Positions 42,501 through 52,058 of a stretch of 64,000 nucleotides of DNA are shown piece after piece. A program made the translations under genes and the position numbers. Every line of letters begins with the position of its first letter. The stretch's first letter is position 1. This DNA comes from Bog-756 sp963701325 (lineage in GTDB: Bacteria; Actinomycetota; Acidimicrobiia; Acidimicrobiales; RAAP-2): assembly GCA_963701325.1 (NCBI GenBank), contig OY969604.1:1054001-1118000 (forward strand), given 5' to 3'. The notes beneath the pieces were generated by a model. The model did not search any database. It had not been told where the DNA came from and saw only the letters and a list, made by a program, of their open reading frames with translations.

Positions 42501-43623
42501 CTAGAGTGGCAGCATGACCACTGTGACTGCACCGCCGCTGGCGATGACCAAGAAGCAGCGACGCGAGCTGGAAGTAATCGCCCGCTCGACCTCGATGGGA
42601 CACCGCAAGGTGGTTCAAGCCAAAGCGCTGCTGCTCGCGGCCGACGGAGTCGGCACCAATGAAGTGGCCCGGCGGTGCCACACCACCAACGACTCGGTGC
42701 GCGCCTGGCGTCGACGGTTCGAGGAGGAAGGTGTGGACGGCGTCGGGCGGATCGCGCCGGGGAGGGGTCGGACGTCGTGGCTGCCCGACGGCACGGTCGC
42801 CGCGGTTGTCCATGACACGCTTCACGAGCTGCCCGACGACGGCTCGACGCACTGGACAACGCGCCACATGGCCAGGCGATTCGGCATCGGCAAGGACACC
42901 GTGGCCCGCATCTGGCGTGATCACAATCTCAAACCCTGGAAGGTCGAGACCTTCAAGCTGTCTGCCGACCCGTACTTCGAGGAGAAGCTCGTCGATGTCG
43001 TCGGGCTCTATCTCAACCCGCCGGAGCGGGCGGTCGTGTTCAGCTTCGACGAGAAGACCCAGGTCCAGGCCCTCGATCGCACCCAGCCCTCACTGCCGAT
43101 GAAGCCGGGGCGGAATGGGACGATGACCCACGACTACAAGCGCCACGGCACGACCGATCTGTTCGCCGCCATGAACGTGGCCACCGGAGAGGTCCTCTAC
43201 GACAGCCGGCGCTCGCATGCGGCCTCCGATGTGCTCCGGTTCTTCAAGCTGATCGACCTCCACGTTCCGAAGCACCTCGAAGTCCACGTCGTGCTCGACA
43301 ACCTCTCCGCCCACAAGGCCCCGCCGGTTGCCGAGTGGCTGGCTGACCCCAAGCGCGACCGCTGGCACCTCCACTTCACGCCCACCTCGTCGTCGTGGCT
43401 GAACCTCGTCGAGCGCTGGTTCGGAGAGCTGACCGAACGACGCCTGCGCCGTGGTGTGTTCACCTCGGTTCCCGACCTCGTCAAGGCCATCGAGATCTGG
43501 ACCGAGCACTGGAACGACGACCCTCAGCCCTTCATCTGGCACAAGACGGCGCAGGAGATCATCAAGAAGGTGCGCCGAGGCCGGGCTTCACTTACCCGAG
43601 TCAAATCCGCGACGCGCCACTAG
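42501..43623 (+). mobile_element. IS630-family insertion sequence
   Basis: One transposase gene with short, imperfect candidate terminal inverted repeats CTAGAGTGGC (42501-42510) and GCCACTAG (43616-43623). The right repeat overlaps the transposase stop. A TA target duplication cannot be confirmed by eye. Single copy in the window. Confidence 0.6.
42514..43623 (+). CDS. IS630-family transposase, intact
   Basis: A 369-residue DDE transposase. N-terminal HTH domains include VGTNEVARRCHTTNDSVRAW and HWTTRHMARRFGIGKDTVAR. The catalytic acidic triad is visible in FSFDEKTQVQALDR, HVVLDNLSAHKAP and NLVERWFGELTERRLRRG. No frameshift, so it can be made as one protein. It inserts at TA dinucleotides by a cut-and-paste mechanism in this family. 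It sits between the tail repeat and the hydrolase gene and marks the region as accessory. Confidence 0.93.
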   Translation: MTTVTAPPLAMTKKQRRELEVIARSTSMGHRKVVQAKALLLAADGVGTNEVARRCHTTNDSVRAWRRRFEEEGVDGVGRIAPGRGRTSWLPDGTVAAVVHDTLHELPDDGSTHWTTRHMARRFGIGKDTVARIWRDHNLKPWKVETFKLSADPYFEEKLVDVVGLYLNPPERAVVFSFDEKTQVQALDRTQPSLPMKPGRNGTMTHDYKRHGTTDLFAAMNVATGEVLYDSRRSHAASDVLRFFKLIDLHVPKHLEVHVVLDNLSAHKAPPVAEWLADPKRDRWHLHFTPTSSSWLNLVERWFGELTERRLRRGVFTSVPDLVKAIEIWTEHWNDDPQPFIWHKTAQEIIKKVRRGRASLTRVKSATRH

Positions 43624-43754
43624 CAAGCAGTTGTCGGCAACCCTCGCCTGAAAGTGCCCCACCCAACCGTTCGGGGGCAGTGTGAGTGTCAGAAGAGTAC
43701 GGAAAGCCTAGGGAAAACCCCGTTATGGCCTGGCTATCAGCCAACGCCCAGCCG

Positions 43755-45209
43755 TTAGAACGGGACCTGTTTGGCGAAGGCGAGCACTTGAGCCTTGTCG
43801 GCCGGAAGGATGTAGCCCGCCTTGATGTCCTCGTCCGTCGCCGTCGTGTATGCCTTCAGGTAGGACGACTTGGTCCCATACAGGGATTTGAGCTGCGCTT
43901 CGCTGAAGGGACGAGTCGACCCGAACAGGACGCAGAACCCGGCCGATCCGGTGGGTGTGGTGTTCGAATAGGCCGCAATCGGCACCCGCTCCCAAGGACC
44001 CTGGATGCCACCGATCGCCGTTGCGCTGGCGTTGGTCTGCACCGTAGGCGTGCCGTCAACAACCTGGACATCCATACGAGGTGCCGACGGCGGCGGCGAA
44101 CCGGTGACCATCCAGGTATTGATGCCGGAGAGGGCGGCTTCAAAGATGAAATGACTTGGTGCCTCGTCGACCGACGTGCAGCCAAGAGATTCGAGCGACT
44201 GAGGCGTGACAATGTAGGAGTCTGCGTGAGAGGAGCCTGCGACGTCCCAGAGCCTGATGAAGCGCGTGTCGGGCTGACGGGCCTGGTAGTACCCGCCGAA
44301 AGTCTCATCTGTTTCGGTGATCATCATGAGCACCGGGACGCCGATGTCGGTGCGGATGTGGACGCCGCCACCGAAGCTGCCGCTCGGTGATGCACCTGGG
44401 ATCCCCACTGCTCCCCCGGCCCTACTGTGCACTAAGAAGCCGTCGAACACATGGTAGAGGGGCTGAATGGCGTCGATGTAGGTGGTCAGGTAGAGCGCCG
44501 ACTGGGACTCACCCACCGCCAACAGCCGCTTAGGGTGCAGTGGGGCCAGGGGGTTCGCGTGGCCACCGACGAGCAGGGCTCGGGCGGCTTGGGTGTAGAT
44601 GTCGTAGGAGTACTGGTCCCCGGGATCCATCAGTGAGCCATAGCGCGCCGGATCCTTTTGGCGCAGATTGTCGATTCCCACCTGCTGAGCGGAGACGCCC
44701 ACCCAGGCAAAGCCCGCTCGTTCCAACTCTGGTGACAAGTACACCGAGTCGACAGCGCCATCCCCGCCTCCACTGACGTTTAGCCACTCCACGACCACTG
44801 TCCCGTTGAAACGCGATGGATTTGTCGGCATGCGCACTACGATTCGAGTGCGATAACGCGCGCTGGTAGCGCGAGCGACCTTCCACGTTCCCGCGTTGTG
44901 CTCGGGTCCGGCCGCCTGGTAGGAGTACGCCGTCCCCGACGCGAAATACTCGCGCTGCTCATAACCGGCGGCCTTGAGGGAGGGTCCCCAGGCTCCGGCG
45001 ATTAGGTACGCGGCGTCAGCGGGCTCGATGGGGCCGCTGAGCTGAGCTGGTTGTCCGCCATTGGGTGCGTCGCCTTGGGTCGAGGTCTCCCCAGAGGCTG
45101 GCGCCGACACGATCGCATTCTGACCGGCGCATCCTGCACCCGTTACTCCAAGTGTCATCACCAACGCAGTCAGGGCGGCTCGGCCTGCCCCGCGTAAAGA
45201 GTGTGTCAT
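43755..45209 (-). CDS. Secreted alpha/beta-hydrolase-domain lipoprotein
   Basis: A 484-residue exported protein. The signal peptide ends in a lipobox-like VTGAGCAG. A family N-terminal region follows (RIVVRMPTNPSRFNGTVVVE), then the nucleophile elbow AVGESQSALYLTTY (GESQS) and a C-terminal WDVAGSSHADSY containing the probable catalytic His. It belongs to the alpha/beta hydrolase domain family of large secreted actinobacterial and proteobacterial esterases of unknown substrate. Stands alone downstream of the IS element. Confidence 0.82.
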   Translation of the reverse strand: MTHSLRGAGRAALTALVMTLGVTGAGCAGQNAIVSAPASGETSTQGDAPNGGQPAQLSGPIEPADAAYLIAGAWGPSLKAAGYEQREYFASGTAYSYQAAGPEHNAGTWKVARATSARYRTRIVVRMPTNPSRFNGTVVVEWLNVSGGGDGAVDSVYLSPELERAGFAWVGVSAQQVGIDNLRQKDPARYGSLMDPGDQYSYDIYTQAARALLVGGHANPLAPLHPKRLLAVGESQSALYLTTYIDAIQPLYHVFDGFLVHSRAGGAVGIPGASPSGSFGGGVHIRTDIGVPVLMMITETDETFGGYYQARQPDTRFIRLWDVAGSSHADSYIVTPQSLESLGCTSVDEAPSHFIFEAALSGINTWMVTGSPPPSAPRMDVQVVDGTPTVQTNASATAIGGIQGPWERVPIAAYSNTTPTGSAGFCVLFGSTRPFSEAQLKSLYGTKSSYLKAYTTATDEDIKAGYILPADKAQVLAFAKQVPF

Positions 45210-45447
45210 TCAATACCCCCCCCGCCAATATTCCGTAGCCAGCGGCACGTCTTCAGGCCGCGTCAACCGTACCTCGGTATGGAGCGAAGAGTTCCACCTT
45301 TGCAGTCAAGGCGAGACCGGGCCGAACTCGAAGGCCACGCGGCCGAAAAGAGTCTTCTCTCTGCGATGCTCTCCGGTTCGTCGGAACTGTCTCACCCACC
45401 CGGCGTTCCGGGATACCCAGGAACCGGCCCGGTATCGGTACTTCCGA

Positions 45448-46272
45448 TCAGGGGTAAGCGGCAATAAATGTGGTGGTCGGCAGGCGATCCGTCATGACTC
45501 CGAAGTCGAACGGTCCACTGATCCGATCGGTCAGTGCGCGGTGTTTGATGACCTCGAAGACCTCAGGGGTCTGGCGGGCGATCAGCTGAGCGAAGACCGG
45601 ATACAGACCCCGCATGATGGCCCGACCCCTATCGGAGCAGCGCGCAGCGCAGTAGCCGACATGACCGATCTCGTCGGTGAGGATCTCGTTGTAGAGCAAC
45701 GTGATCCGCTCGGCGACCTCAGGTTCATCGGCAAACAGTCGGCTACCTGCCTGACCTACGAGGTCGAAGAGGACGCATCCAGCCATTTCGGCGGCACCAA
45801 CGAACGGAAAGCTTGGACCTTCGGGAAGGAAGACGTTGATCTTCACGAACTGCCGCATGACGTACGAAGGGGGGACGACTCGGAAGGGAAGGCCGAAGAT
45901 GTCCAGGACGTACGCCAATAAGCGGGTGTGGTAGTGCTCTTCGAGTTCGAGATACGCCCGTTCCGGTGGCAGGTCCGCACTGCTGTTGAGACCGTAGGTT
46001 TCCCCGAGACCCACGCCGAAGCGTTCGGCCTGGTTGAGCTTGGCCGTCGCCAGGAGGAAGGCCAACTCCGGAGAGAGGTCCTTTGCCGGTCGCTTCGACC
46101 GTACGCCACGCTCGAAAGCCTCGGCGTCAACCGTCCGCTCTGACCGGATCGGATGGGCTTCGATTTCGGTGAAGAACTCCTCACGCCGGTCAAGCCGACG
46201 ATTAAGCAAGTCGGCCTCTCCATTGCGCTCCGCCAAGTAGGTGCGATATCCGTCGATGTTCACTGTTGTCAT
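45448..46272 (-). CDS. Ferritin-like diiron protein
   Basis: A 274-residue helical protein with two ExxH-type motifs suited to a di-iron centre: YLELEEHYHTRLLAYV and YNEILTDEIGHVGYC, plus further acidic residues. This pattern is that of ferritin-like oxygenases/oxidases and not storage ferritin. I chose ATG 46272, with GAGG upstream; a GTG at 46290 is an alternative. Monocistronic; a T-arm-bounded repeat unit lies 195-350 bp upstream. The reaction is unknown. Confidence 0.72.
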   Translation of the reverse strand: MTTVNIDGYRTYLAERNGEADLLNRRLDRREEFFTEIEAHPIRSERTVDAEAFERGVRSKRPAKDLSPELAFLLATAKLNQAERFGVGLGETYGLNSSADLPPERAYLELEEHYHTRLLAYVLDIFGLPFRVVPPSYVMRQFVKINVFLPEGPSFPFVGAAEMAGCVLFDLVGQAGSRLFADEPEVAERITLLYNEILTDEIGHVGYCAARCSDRGRAIMRGLYPVFAQLIARQTPEVFEVIKHRALTDRISGPFDFGVMTDRLPTTTFIAAYP

Positions 46273-46466
46273 ATCGACCTCGCTTGTCACGGTGTCCGTT
46301 CAGCCTACAGAGAGCGGCCTGGCCTAGCCCGGAAGTGCCGGGTGCATGCAACTTCCGCGAGCACTCGCAAGGTTGAGCCCTCCGACCTCGCTGAATTCCG
46401 GTGTATTGGCACCCACTCCAGCCTCGGATCGCCGCCATGAGTGCTCGACGCCGGAGGCGATTCGGC

Positions 46467-46620
46467 AGGGGTTCGAACATAGTCCCATCACTTCATTTGC
46501 GGTCCTTATGGCGAACCCGCAGAACCCAAACCCCGCCCTCGCTCAGACTTTCTTGCCGCATTTTCCCAGGTCAGCGGGCCAGGAGGGGTTCGAACATAGT
46601 CCCATAACCTCCACCGAGAA
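46467..46620 (+). repeat. T-arm-bounded repeat unit, copy at 46.5 kb
   Basis: TTCGAA boxes at 46472 and 46589 (117 bp apart), each followed by CATAGTCCCAT. The segment TTTTCCCAGGTCAGCGGGCC before the second box matches the 42.2-kb unit. The end ACCTCCACCGAGAA matches the real tRNA-Ala acceptor end together with its downstream flank at 25884-25897. Located upstream of the ferritin-like gene. Confidence 0.8.
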
Positions 46621-46991
46621 GCCCATGTCACAGGCCCAATTCTGATCGTGGGATGTTGCTCGCCCAGGCGAAGAAGCATCAACGCCCAGACAAAAATGGG
46701 GACAGAGAGCACCTGGCGTGCCGGGACGCAGTGGTTCAGACCGGAGGAATCTCCGCGACTGTCGTACTGGTACGCGACCCCGGCAATCGTCACGTCCGTC
46801 TTGGTCACACCGTTGAGACCATGATGGAAGTCAGGGCGATCGACATGCTCGGGTAATGGCCTGGCATATTCCGCTCGTCCGACCTGGATATCGCCCGCAC
46901 GAAATGGAAGCGTAACTGCTGTTGGAATCTGGCAGGTCCGGGATGGGAGCCGACCCACGAGGCTCAGGCCCTGCAGTGCCGACTCGGGCGG
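46621..46991. other. Gap with no convincing gene
   Basis: About 370 bases of lower-GC sequence between the repeat unit and the kelch-type gene. Minus- and plus-strand frames of up to 150 codons cross it, but they run through the repeat unit and show no family features. Confidence 0.4.
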
Positions 46992-48608
46992 CTATGAGCT
47001 GACGGTGATTGCCGTCGGCGACGAAGCGATTCCGTTGGCGACCACGACGAGCGTGCTGGCACCGGTCTCCGTATCGGCTGGAAGTGAGAAGCTTGCAGTG
47101 GAAGACGTGCCAGGAGCCACGGACATCGACGACATCCCCGACGTGCGAGCGAAGGTCACATCCCCGGTTGCCACATTGGTGATCCTCACCAGTGGAAAGT
47201 TCGTGGCGCTCTGGTAATCATCGCCGTACGCTGCATCCTGGGTCAGACCTCCCAGCTGGTTGCCTGAGACCGTGTAGCTGTCGCCGGCAGTTACGGCTGT
47301 AGGAACACTGGTCACGACTGGTCGCCAACCCGTCTCTGGTGAACCACCAGCCGTGTAGACGTAGAACTTGCCGATCCCGTCATTGAACAACACCTGACCA
47401 CTTGGCAACATAACCATCGAACCGTAATACGACGAGCTGATGCTGGCATTCGGTGCATCGGCCACCTGCGAGAGCGTTGTTCCGTTGAACACGAAGAAGT
47501 GTGCGGGCTTCTGGGAGACACCTGGACTGGCGTCTACCAGCACGTTGCCGTCTGGCAGAACGGCACCGGGTCCGTCGGCCACGTCATATTGCTTTCCCCC
47601 GATGACCGGGAACTTGGGAGCGCTGGACCACTTGCCGGTGGCGGTGTTGTAGACGGCGTTATAGCCCGTAGCCCCAGTGGCGAACACGGTTCCGTTGGGA
47701 CGGAGCATCTGTGGCCCCATCTCGTGCACAGTGTCGTCAAGGGGCTTCGGCGTCAATCCGGCGCTCGTCCATCGTCCGGTGGACGGGTTGTAGATCTCCG
47801 TGTTGCGATTCGAAACCGTGTTGGTGAGGTCCGTGTCGACGGTCAGGACATCGCCGCTCGGCAGCAATGACCAGCCCTCCTCTCCGTTGCCATCAGCCTT
47901 CCCGGCCCCAGTAGCAGTCCAAGTGAGCGTCGCCTCGTTGAGGATGGCCTGAACTGTGGTCGTCGTGTATCCGGACGCCCCCATCATGAATTTCCCGTTG
48001 GCGAGCACGGTACTCGGCGCATCGCCGATGCGTGACCACTGACTACTTCCGGTCGGGGGTGCGACCGACCTCCACGTGTTGGTCAGTGGGTTGTAGATGG
48101 CCCCTTTGTTAGTCCACACCTCGTGGCCGGAGTTGTACTCGCCGCCCTCGACGATGAACCGTCCGTCGGGAAGCACGGCCGAGGCGTAGTCCGCCGGTGC
48201 ATATCCCGATGGCATGGAGGCGAGCTGGGACCAGGTGCCATCGACGTAACTTCCCTTGCTGTTGGGAGTGAGACGCCACCACTCGCCGGTGCCAACGTTA
48301 CTCGGGCCGTTGTCCTGAACCAACACCGTCCCATCCGTGAGGACGAACATGGAGCCGGGGACGAACGGTGGTGTCGGTAGCGCCTGCCACGGAGATCCTG
48401 GAACTAACGGGCTAGGGAGCGAGCCTCGGCTCGGGGGTGGCCGAAGTGGGTCCGCTGAGCGAAGTCCGGGTAGGGACGGTGTTGCGGAAGCCACGCTGAC
48501 CTGCCCGGCCCCAAGTGCCACGAGGGCAGTAACCAGACCAAGGGCTACGAGCTTGGAACGTCTCGGGTGGCGACCATCGACGTGAAGGACTCTTCTGGGT
48601 GCCAACAA
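46992..48608 (-). CDS. Secreted kelch/galactose oxidase-like protein
   Basis: About 538 residues: a signal peptide (SKLVALGLVTALVALGAGQV), then kelch-like blades (YASAVLPDGRFIVEGGEYNS, EIYNPSTGRWTSAGLTP, AVYNTATGKWSSAPKFP), then a C-terminal Ig-like domain SGNQLGGLTQDAAYGDDYQS that resembles the galactose-oxidase C-terminal domain. The copper-oxidase active site (Tyr-Cys crosslink) is not evident. I take TTG 48608 as the start because GGAGGAG lies eight bases upstream; a longer frame opens further up without a ribosome site. Probably an extracellular carbohydrate-related protein. Confidence 0.75.
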   Translation of the reverse strand: MLAPRRVLHVDGRHPRRSKLVALGLVTALVALGAGQVSVASATPSLPGLRSADPLRPPPSRGSLPSPLVPGSPWQALPTPPFVPGSMFVLTDGTVLVQDNGPSNVGTGEWWRLTPNSKGSYVDGTWSQLASMPSGYAPADYASAVLPDGRFIVEGGEYNSGHEVWTNKGAIYNPLTNTWRSVAPPTGSSQWSRIGDAPSTVLANGKFMMGASGYTTTTVQAILNEATLTWTATGAGKADGNGEEGWSLLPSGDVLTVDTDLTNTVSNRNTEIYNPSTGRWTSAGLTPKPLDDTVHEMGPQMLRPNGTVFATGATGYNAVYNTATGKWSSAPKFPVIGGKQYDVADGPGAVLPDGNVLVDASPGVSQKPAHFFVFNGTTLSQVADAPNASISSSYYGSMVMLPSGQVLFNDGIGKFYVYTAGGSPETGWRPVVTSVPTAVTAGDSYTVSGNQLGGLTQDAAYGDDYQSATNFPLVRITNVATGDVTFARTSGMSSMSVAPGTSSTASFSLPADTETGASTLVVVANGIASSPTAITVSS

Positions 48609-49071
48609 GGAAATGCTCCTCCGCTCAGGATGAGCCGATCGACACTTTCCGCCGCCGCCAACAATTAGCACGTTCCGCAGCAGTGCTTCGGCTCCCGCAA
48701 CCGTAACAACACGAGAACCGTGACACGTCGACCCGCGGCATGTCAAGCGTGCCCTAGGCCCCGCTCGACGTCATCGTGGACCGAGTCAGACCGTCGGCGA
48801 AGCACGCCTACCCAATTGTGATGATGCTGGGATCCTCCGCTCCGTGCTGACTGGTTTTCAACCCCGCTTCTGTAACCGAGTCGACATTGACGAGTCCCTC
48901 TGGCTGGATCCCGATTCACCTGCCCGGGTCCCGCTCCGATGTCCAAGCACATTCGCAAGTGGCGTTTGGCGGCGGTCAATCGTGCGCCCACAGCCGGAGT
49001 GATCGGACAGCGGCAACGCCGTTTGCAACGATGCAGCGACTGTTCCAGAGCTACACCGTGAGACCGACCGA
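48609..49071. other. Gap with no convincing gene
   Basis: About 460 bases upstream of the kelch-type gene. It contains TTTTCAACCCCGCTTCTG at 48857, faintly T-arm-like, but without a partner box at 117 bp. No reading frame with support. Confidence 0.4.
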
Positions 49072-49467
49072 CTAGAAGTCATCTCCAGTCCGCCACGGCA
49101 TGTCTTGGAGGACAAAGGAGTTGCCATCGGGATCGGTGAACGCAGCGTACCTAACGTCCCCTCCGACCTCTTCGACGGGCGAGACATCTACACCTCTGTC
49201 AAGCAGTTCAGCCCGAGCCGTTTCGATGTCGGCGACAACGAGATGCAGACTCTTGACAGAACCCGGGGGAGCATCCTCGTAGGCAGGAAGGCCCGTGCCG
49301 ATGCTGATCGAGCACGCCGAACCAGGAGGAGTCATCTGCACAACACGCACCCCTCCGACGGGCCGCACGTCCACGTCTACGGAGAAGCCCACCTTCTCGA
49401 CATAGAACGCTTTCGCCCGATCGACATCACCCACCGGGATCGGTATCAACTCAAGCTTCATCTCCAT
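49072..49467 (-). CDS. Glyoxalase/bleomycin-resistance (VOC) fold protein
   Basis: A 131-residue VOC superfamily protein with paired beta-alpha-beta units: IPIPVGDVDRAKAFYVEKVG at the start and VRYAAFTDPDGNSFVLQDMP at the end. The start ATG 49467 has AGGAGG at eight bases; an ATG at 49476 abuts the same site and is less likely. VOC proteins bind a metal and act on diverse small molecules. This variety is often annotated only as a glyoxalase-like protein. Confidence 0.85.
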   Translation of the reverse strand: MEMKLELIPIPVGDVDRAKAFYVEKVGFSVDVDVRPVGGVRVVQMTPPGSACSISIGTGLPAYEDAPPGSVKSLHLVVADIETARAELLDRGVDVSPVEEVGGDVRYAAFTDPDGNSFVLQDMPWRTGDDF

Positions 49468-49686
49468 TGGGACCATCCTCCTAATCGACCAGAGAGCGTA
49501 CTTCCCTCGGCGTTGTACCCGGTCGTGACTGGCACCGACAGGTTCTGCCTCACCTGCCGGTGACCAGGCAAACCGTCGAAACGGAGTTGCCGCTCGTCGG
49601 CTGGTCAGACGGCGCGGGAGAGGTCGGTACCGAAGGAAGAGTCGCTGTGTCTAAAGGGTTCATCCCGACTTGCCGAACAACACTAC

Positions 49687-50010
49687 GTGGCCCGTCCGGA
49701 GAATCCGAAAGTGAAGGAAGCGATAGTCGCGGCGCTGACTGCGGCCTGCTCCCATTGTGATGTGATGCCTCCTGAAGATGGAGCGAGCCTCTCTGAGGCT
49801 TGGGACAACGCCCTGTTCACCGCATTCGATGCTGCTCGGCCCCCTGGCAGATTCGAGTCCTGGACCAGAAGGTCATTCCCAACGCTTGCGACTGGTTTCC
49901 ATGTGGCGAAACTAGAGATGACCAGTCCAGATCGGTGTGATGCGATCCGCCTTTCGGCTGTAGCCATCTTCGAGTCACGTCGGCGGGAGCTTCGAGTCCA
50001 GGAAGGATGA
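49687..50010 (+). CDS. Small hypothetical protein
   Basis: A 107-residue frame from a GTG (MARPENPKVKEAIVAALTAA... DNALFTAFDAARPPGRFES). Composition is protein-like and the frame does not overlap any stronger gene. The ribosome-binding site is weak and no family is recognised. It could also be a chance frame in a 600-bp interval. Confidence 0.35.
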   Translation: MARPENPKVKEAIVAALTAACSHCDVMPPEDGASLSEAWDNALFTAFDAARPPGRFESWTRRSFPTLATGFHVAKLEMTSPDRCDAIRLSAVAIFESRRRELRVQEG

Positions 50011-50081
50011 ACGGAACTCGACGCTGGACTGCGCGAGATGGGATATCGGTCGAAGACCGCTCTGTCCTTCGAGGAGGGATG

Positions 50082-50825
50082 TCATCCAGCTGTTCGGCCT
50101 GCATCGATGCTGAACACCGCACCCGTCACATGACGTGCATCATCGGACAGGAGATGCATGGCCAGGGCCGCGACCTCCTCGGCGGGCACTAAGTCCCCCA
50201 GGGGAACGCTCGCCAATCCGCTCTCGATGTGGCCGGGAATACTCCTGACCATCGGTGTGTCGGTGAGTCCCGGAGCGATCACGTTCACTCTGATCCGCCG
50301 TGGCGCAAGTTCCAATGAAAGCGCTCGCGCTGCCGCGTGAAGCCCCGCTTTCGCAGCGACGTAGGCGAGACGTTGCTCTCGTGGCCTAATGGCCATCGAC
50401 GATCCACTGACAAGGAGGGACCCACCATCGACGACATGATCCAACGCTGCCACAAGCGTGAAGATCGCGCCTGTGAGGTTGACGTTCAGAACCCGGTCCC
50501 ACTCAACGCGCTCCATCATCCCGACTGGTACCGGCGGAGGGAGGATGGCCGCGTTTGCGATCACACCGTTTAGCGGACCTACGTCGGCAACGAGCGCGTC
50601 GATCGATGTAGCAAGCGCCGTCGTATCGGTCACATCGGTGACAATGCCTTCGATTCGGCCGCCGTTTCGCCGCGCGGCATCAATCGTCACGTTGAGCCCT
50701 ACCTCATCGATGTCGATTCCCGCCACCGTGACACCCAGCGAGGCCGCACGGAGTGCTATTGCTCGACCGATACCGCTCGCGGCCCCGGTGATCAGGATGA
50801 TGCGACCCTTAAGATGAGCAACCAT
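50082..50825 (-). CDS. Short-chain dehydrogenase/reductase
   Basis: A 247-residue classical SDR: TGAASGIG cofactor motif near residue 13, NAAI structural motif, SGSS serine segment and catalytic YVAAK, ending in DDARHVTGAVFSIDAG, the usual C-terminal SDR signature. Monocistronic. It probably uses NAD(P)H on a hydroxyl/keto substrate of this catabolic region. Confidence 0.9.
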   Translation of the reverse strand: MVAHLKGRIILITGAASGIGRAIALRAASLGVTVAGIDIDEVGLNVTIDAARRNGGRIEGIVTDVTDTTALATSIDALVADVGPLNGVIANAAILPPPVPVGMMERVEWDRVLNVNLTGAIFTLVAALDHVVDGGSLLVSGSSMAIRPREQRLAYVAAKAGLHAAARALSLELAPRRIRVNVIAPGLTDTPMVRSIPGHIESGLASVPLGDLVPAEEVAALAMHLLSDDARHVTGAVFSIDAGRTAG

Positions 50826-51021
50826 GCTCCAACGCTACAGTCGTGCCTGATCAATCCTCTGAACCGCTTCATCGCGCGTTGCCCGCAGAACCATGCAGCC
50901 GTCGGCAAAGGAGCAAACGCGGAAGTGCTTGACGAATCGGAGATCTGCACTTTGATAGACGCCCCAATCGGCGAGTGCTATTGCGCGCCGACGGGTGCAG
51001 CAGCTACGCGTCGACCACCCG

Positions 51022-51993
51022 TTAGTAGCCGGTTGCTGCGACGATCAACCCGTTGAGTCGAATGACAGACAGGCCGCCGTCATAAGGAGCGTCGCCGTAG
51101 GCGTACACCGATCCATTGGCAGTCGTCACCCAGTAGCCGCCGCCGTCCGAGGTGGCAATGATCGCTGAGGCGGGGTCCGAGAACTCGAGACGGCCAAACG
51201 GGCTACCCAGATAGTTGGCACCGCCATAGGAATAGATCTCACCGTCGGAGAAGAGAATCCAGTACCCATTTCCATTCGGCGTACGCACTGCGGAACTGAC
51301 CACCGTGTTATACGGCAGGTAGGACACGGGTCCTCCGTAGTTGGTGGCATCGCCGAAAGCATGAACGTCACCGGTGTAGCTAACGACCCAGTAACCATTG
51401 CCCGTGCCGTCGGTCATCACATCAGCAATACCGCTACTGAAGCACCCTCCGATTCCTGGGCACGAGCCCTCGAACTTGGCATCCCCGAACGCGAAGACTC
51501 CCCCGTCGTTCGCAACCAGGAAGTAGCCACGTCCATCGTACGAAGGAACGATGCCGACAATGGGAGCGTTCAGCCTGGGCAGAGTCGGTGAGTCGACGGG
51601 CGAAAGCCCCTGACTTGGAATCGATCCGTAGAATCCGGCGTCCCCAAACGCGAATACCCCACCGTCCGAAGCAACGAGCCAGTAGCCACCCCGGCCAGCG
51701 GTGGGGGCCAGCCCGATGACAGGCGACTGAAGCGGAAGGGCGGCCACTGAGCCGTAAAACTGGGCCGATCCAAAGGAGAAGACTCCTCCATCGGACCCAA
51801 CCAACCAATAGCCGTGCTGTTCCGAAGTTGGCGCCGTGTCTCCAACGTGAGGCCTTGTGCCGGCCCCACTGGATGACACCGACGGCTCCTGTGCCGAGGC
51901 TGGACTCGAGCCTGTAGCAACCAGCAACGCTGCGACTACTGCTGCGGCGCCTACGACCCGGACCAACAGTCGCTGTCTCGACAACTCCGGCAT
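51022..51993 (-). CDS. Secreted GYW-repeat beta-propeller-like protein
   Basis: A 323-residue exported protein: a signal peptide (VRVVGAAAVVAALLVATGSS with ASAQ cleavage), then six repeats of about 43 residues with the core GYWLVASDGGVFAFGDA followed by FYGS. Repeats 1-3 are nearly canonical; 4-6 are more diverged (GYWVVSYTGDVHAFGDA, GYWILFSDGEIYSYGG, GYWVTTANGSVYAYGD). The pattern is abundant in Acidimicrobiia extracellular proteins and probably builds a beta-propeller. Start at ATG 51993 with AAAGGAC upstream. Binding partner unknown. Confidence 0.85.
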   Translation of the reverse strand: MPELSRQRLLVRVVGAAAVVAALLVATGSSPASAQEPSVSSSGAGTRPHVGDTAPTSEQHGYWLVGSDGGVFSFGSAQFYGSVAALPLQSPVIGLAPTAGRGGYWLVASDGGVFAFGDAGFYGSIPSQGLSPVDSPTLPRLNAPIVGIVPSYDGRGYFLVANDGGVFAFGDAKFEGSCPGIGGCFSSGIADVMTDGTGNGYWVVSYTGDVHAFGDATNYGGPVSYLPYNTVVSSAVRTPNGNGYWILFSDGEIYSYGGANYLGSPFGRLEFSDPASAIIATSDGGGYWVTTANGSVYAYGDAPYDGGLSVIRLNGLIVAATGY

Positions 51994-52058
51994 TGCCCGT
52001 CCTTTCGACAGGTCTAGCGTCACTCTACTCCTGCCGTACTCGTCGGGACTGCTCGAAT

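Noticed and set aside
46472..46480. TCGAACATA in the repeat unit considered as a LexA box
   Set aside because: Only the left half matches; the right half GTTCGA is absent and the same bases are explained by the T-arm origin.
46506..46958. 150-codon minus-strand frame
   Set aside because: Runs through the T-arm-bounded repeat unit, has no ribosome-binding site and no family resemblance.
48840..48880. Possible fourth T-arm-bounded unit upstream of the kelch-type gene
   Set aside because: Only a weak TTTTCAACCCCGC match; no TTCGAA and no second box at the required spacing.
51100..51850. Regular DNA-level repeats considered as a CRISPR or tandem array
   Set aside because: The periodicity comes from coding repeats of the GYW protein; no identical direct repeats with spacers.
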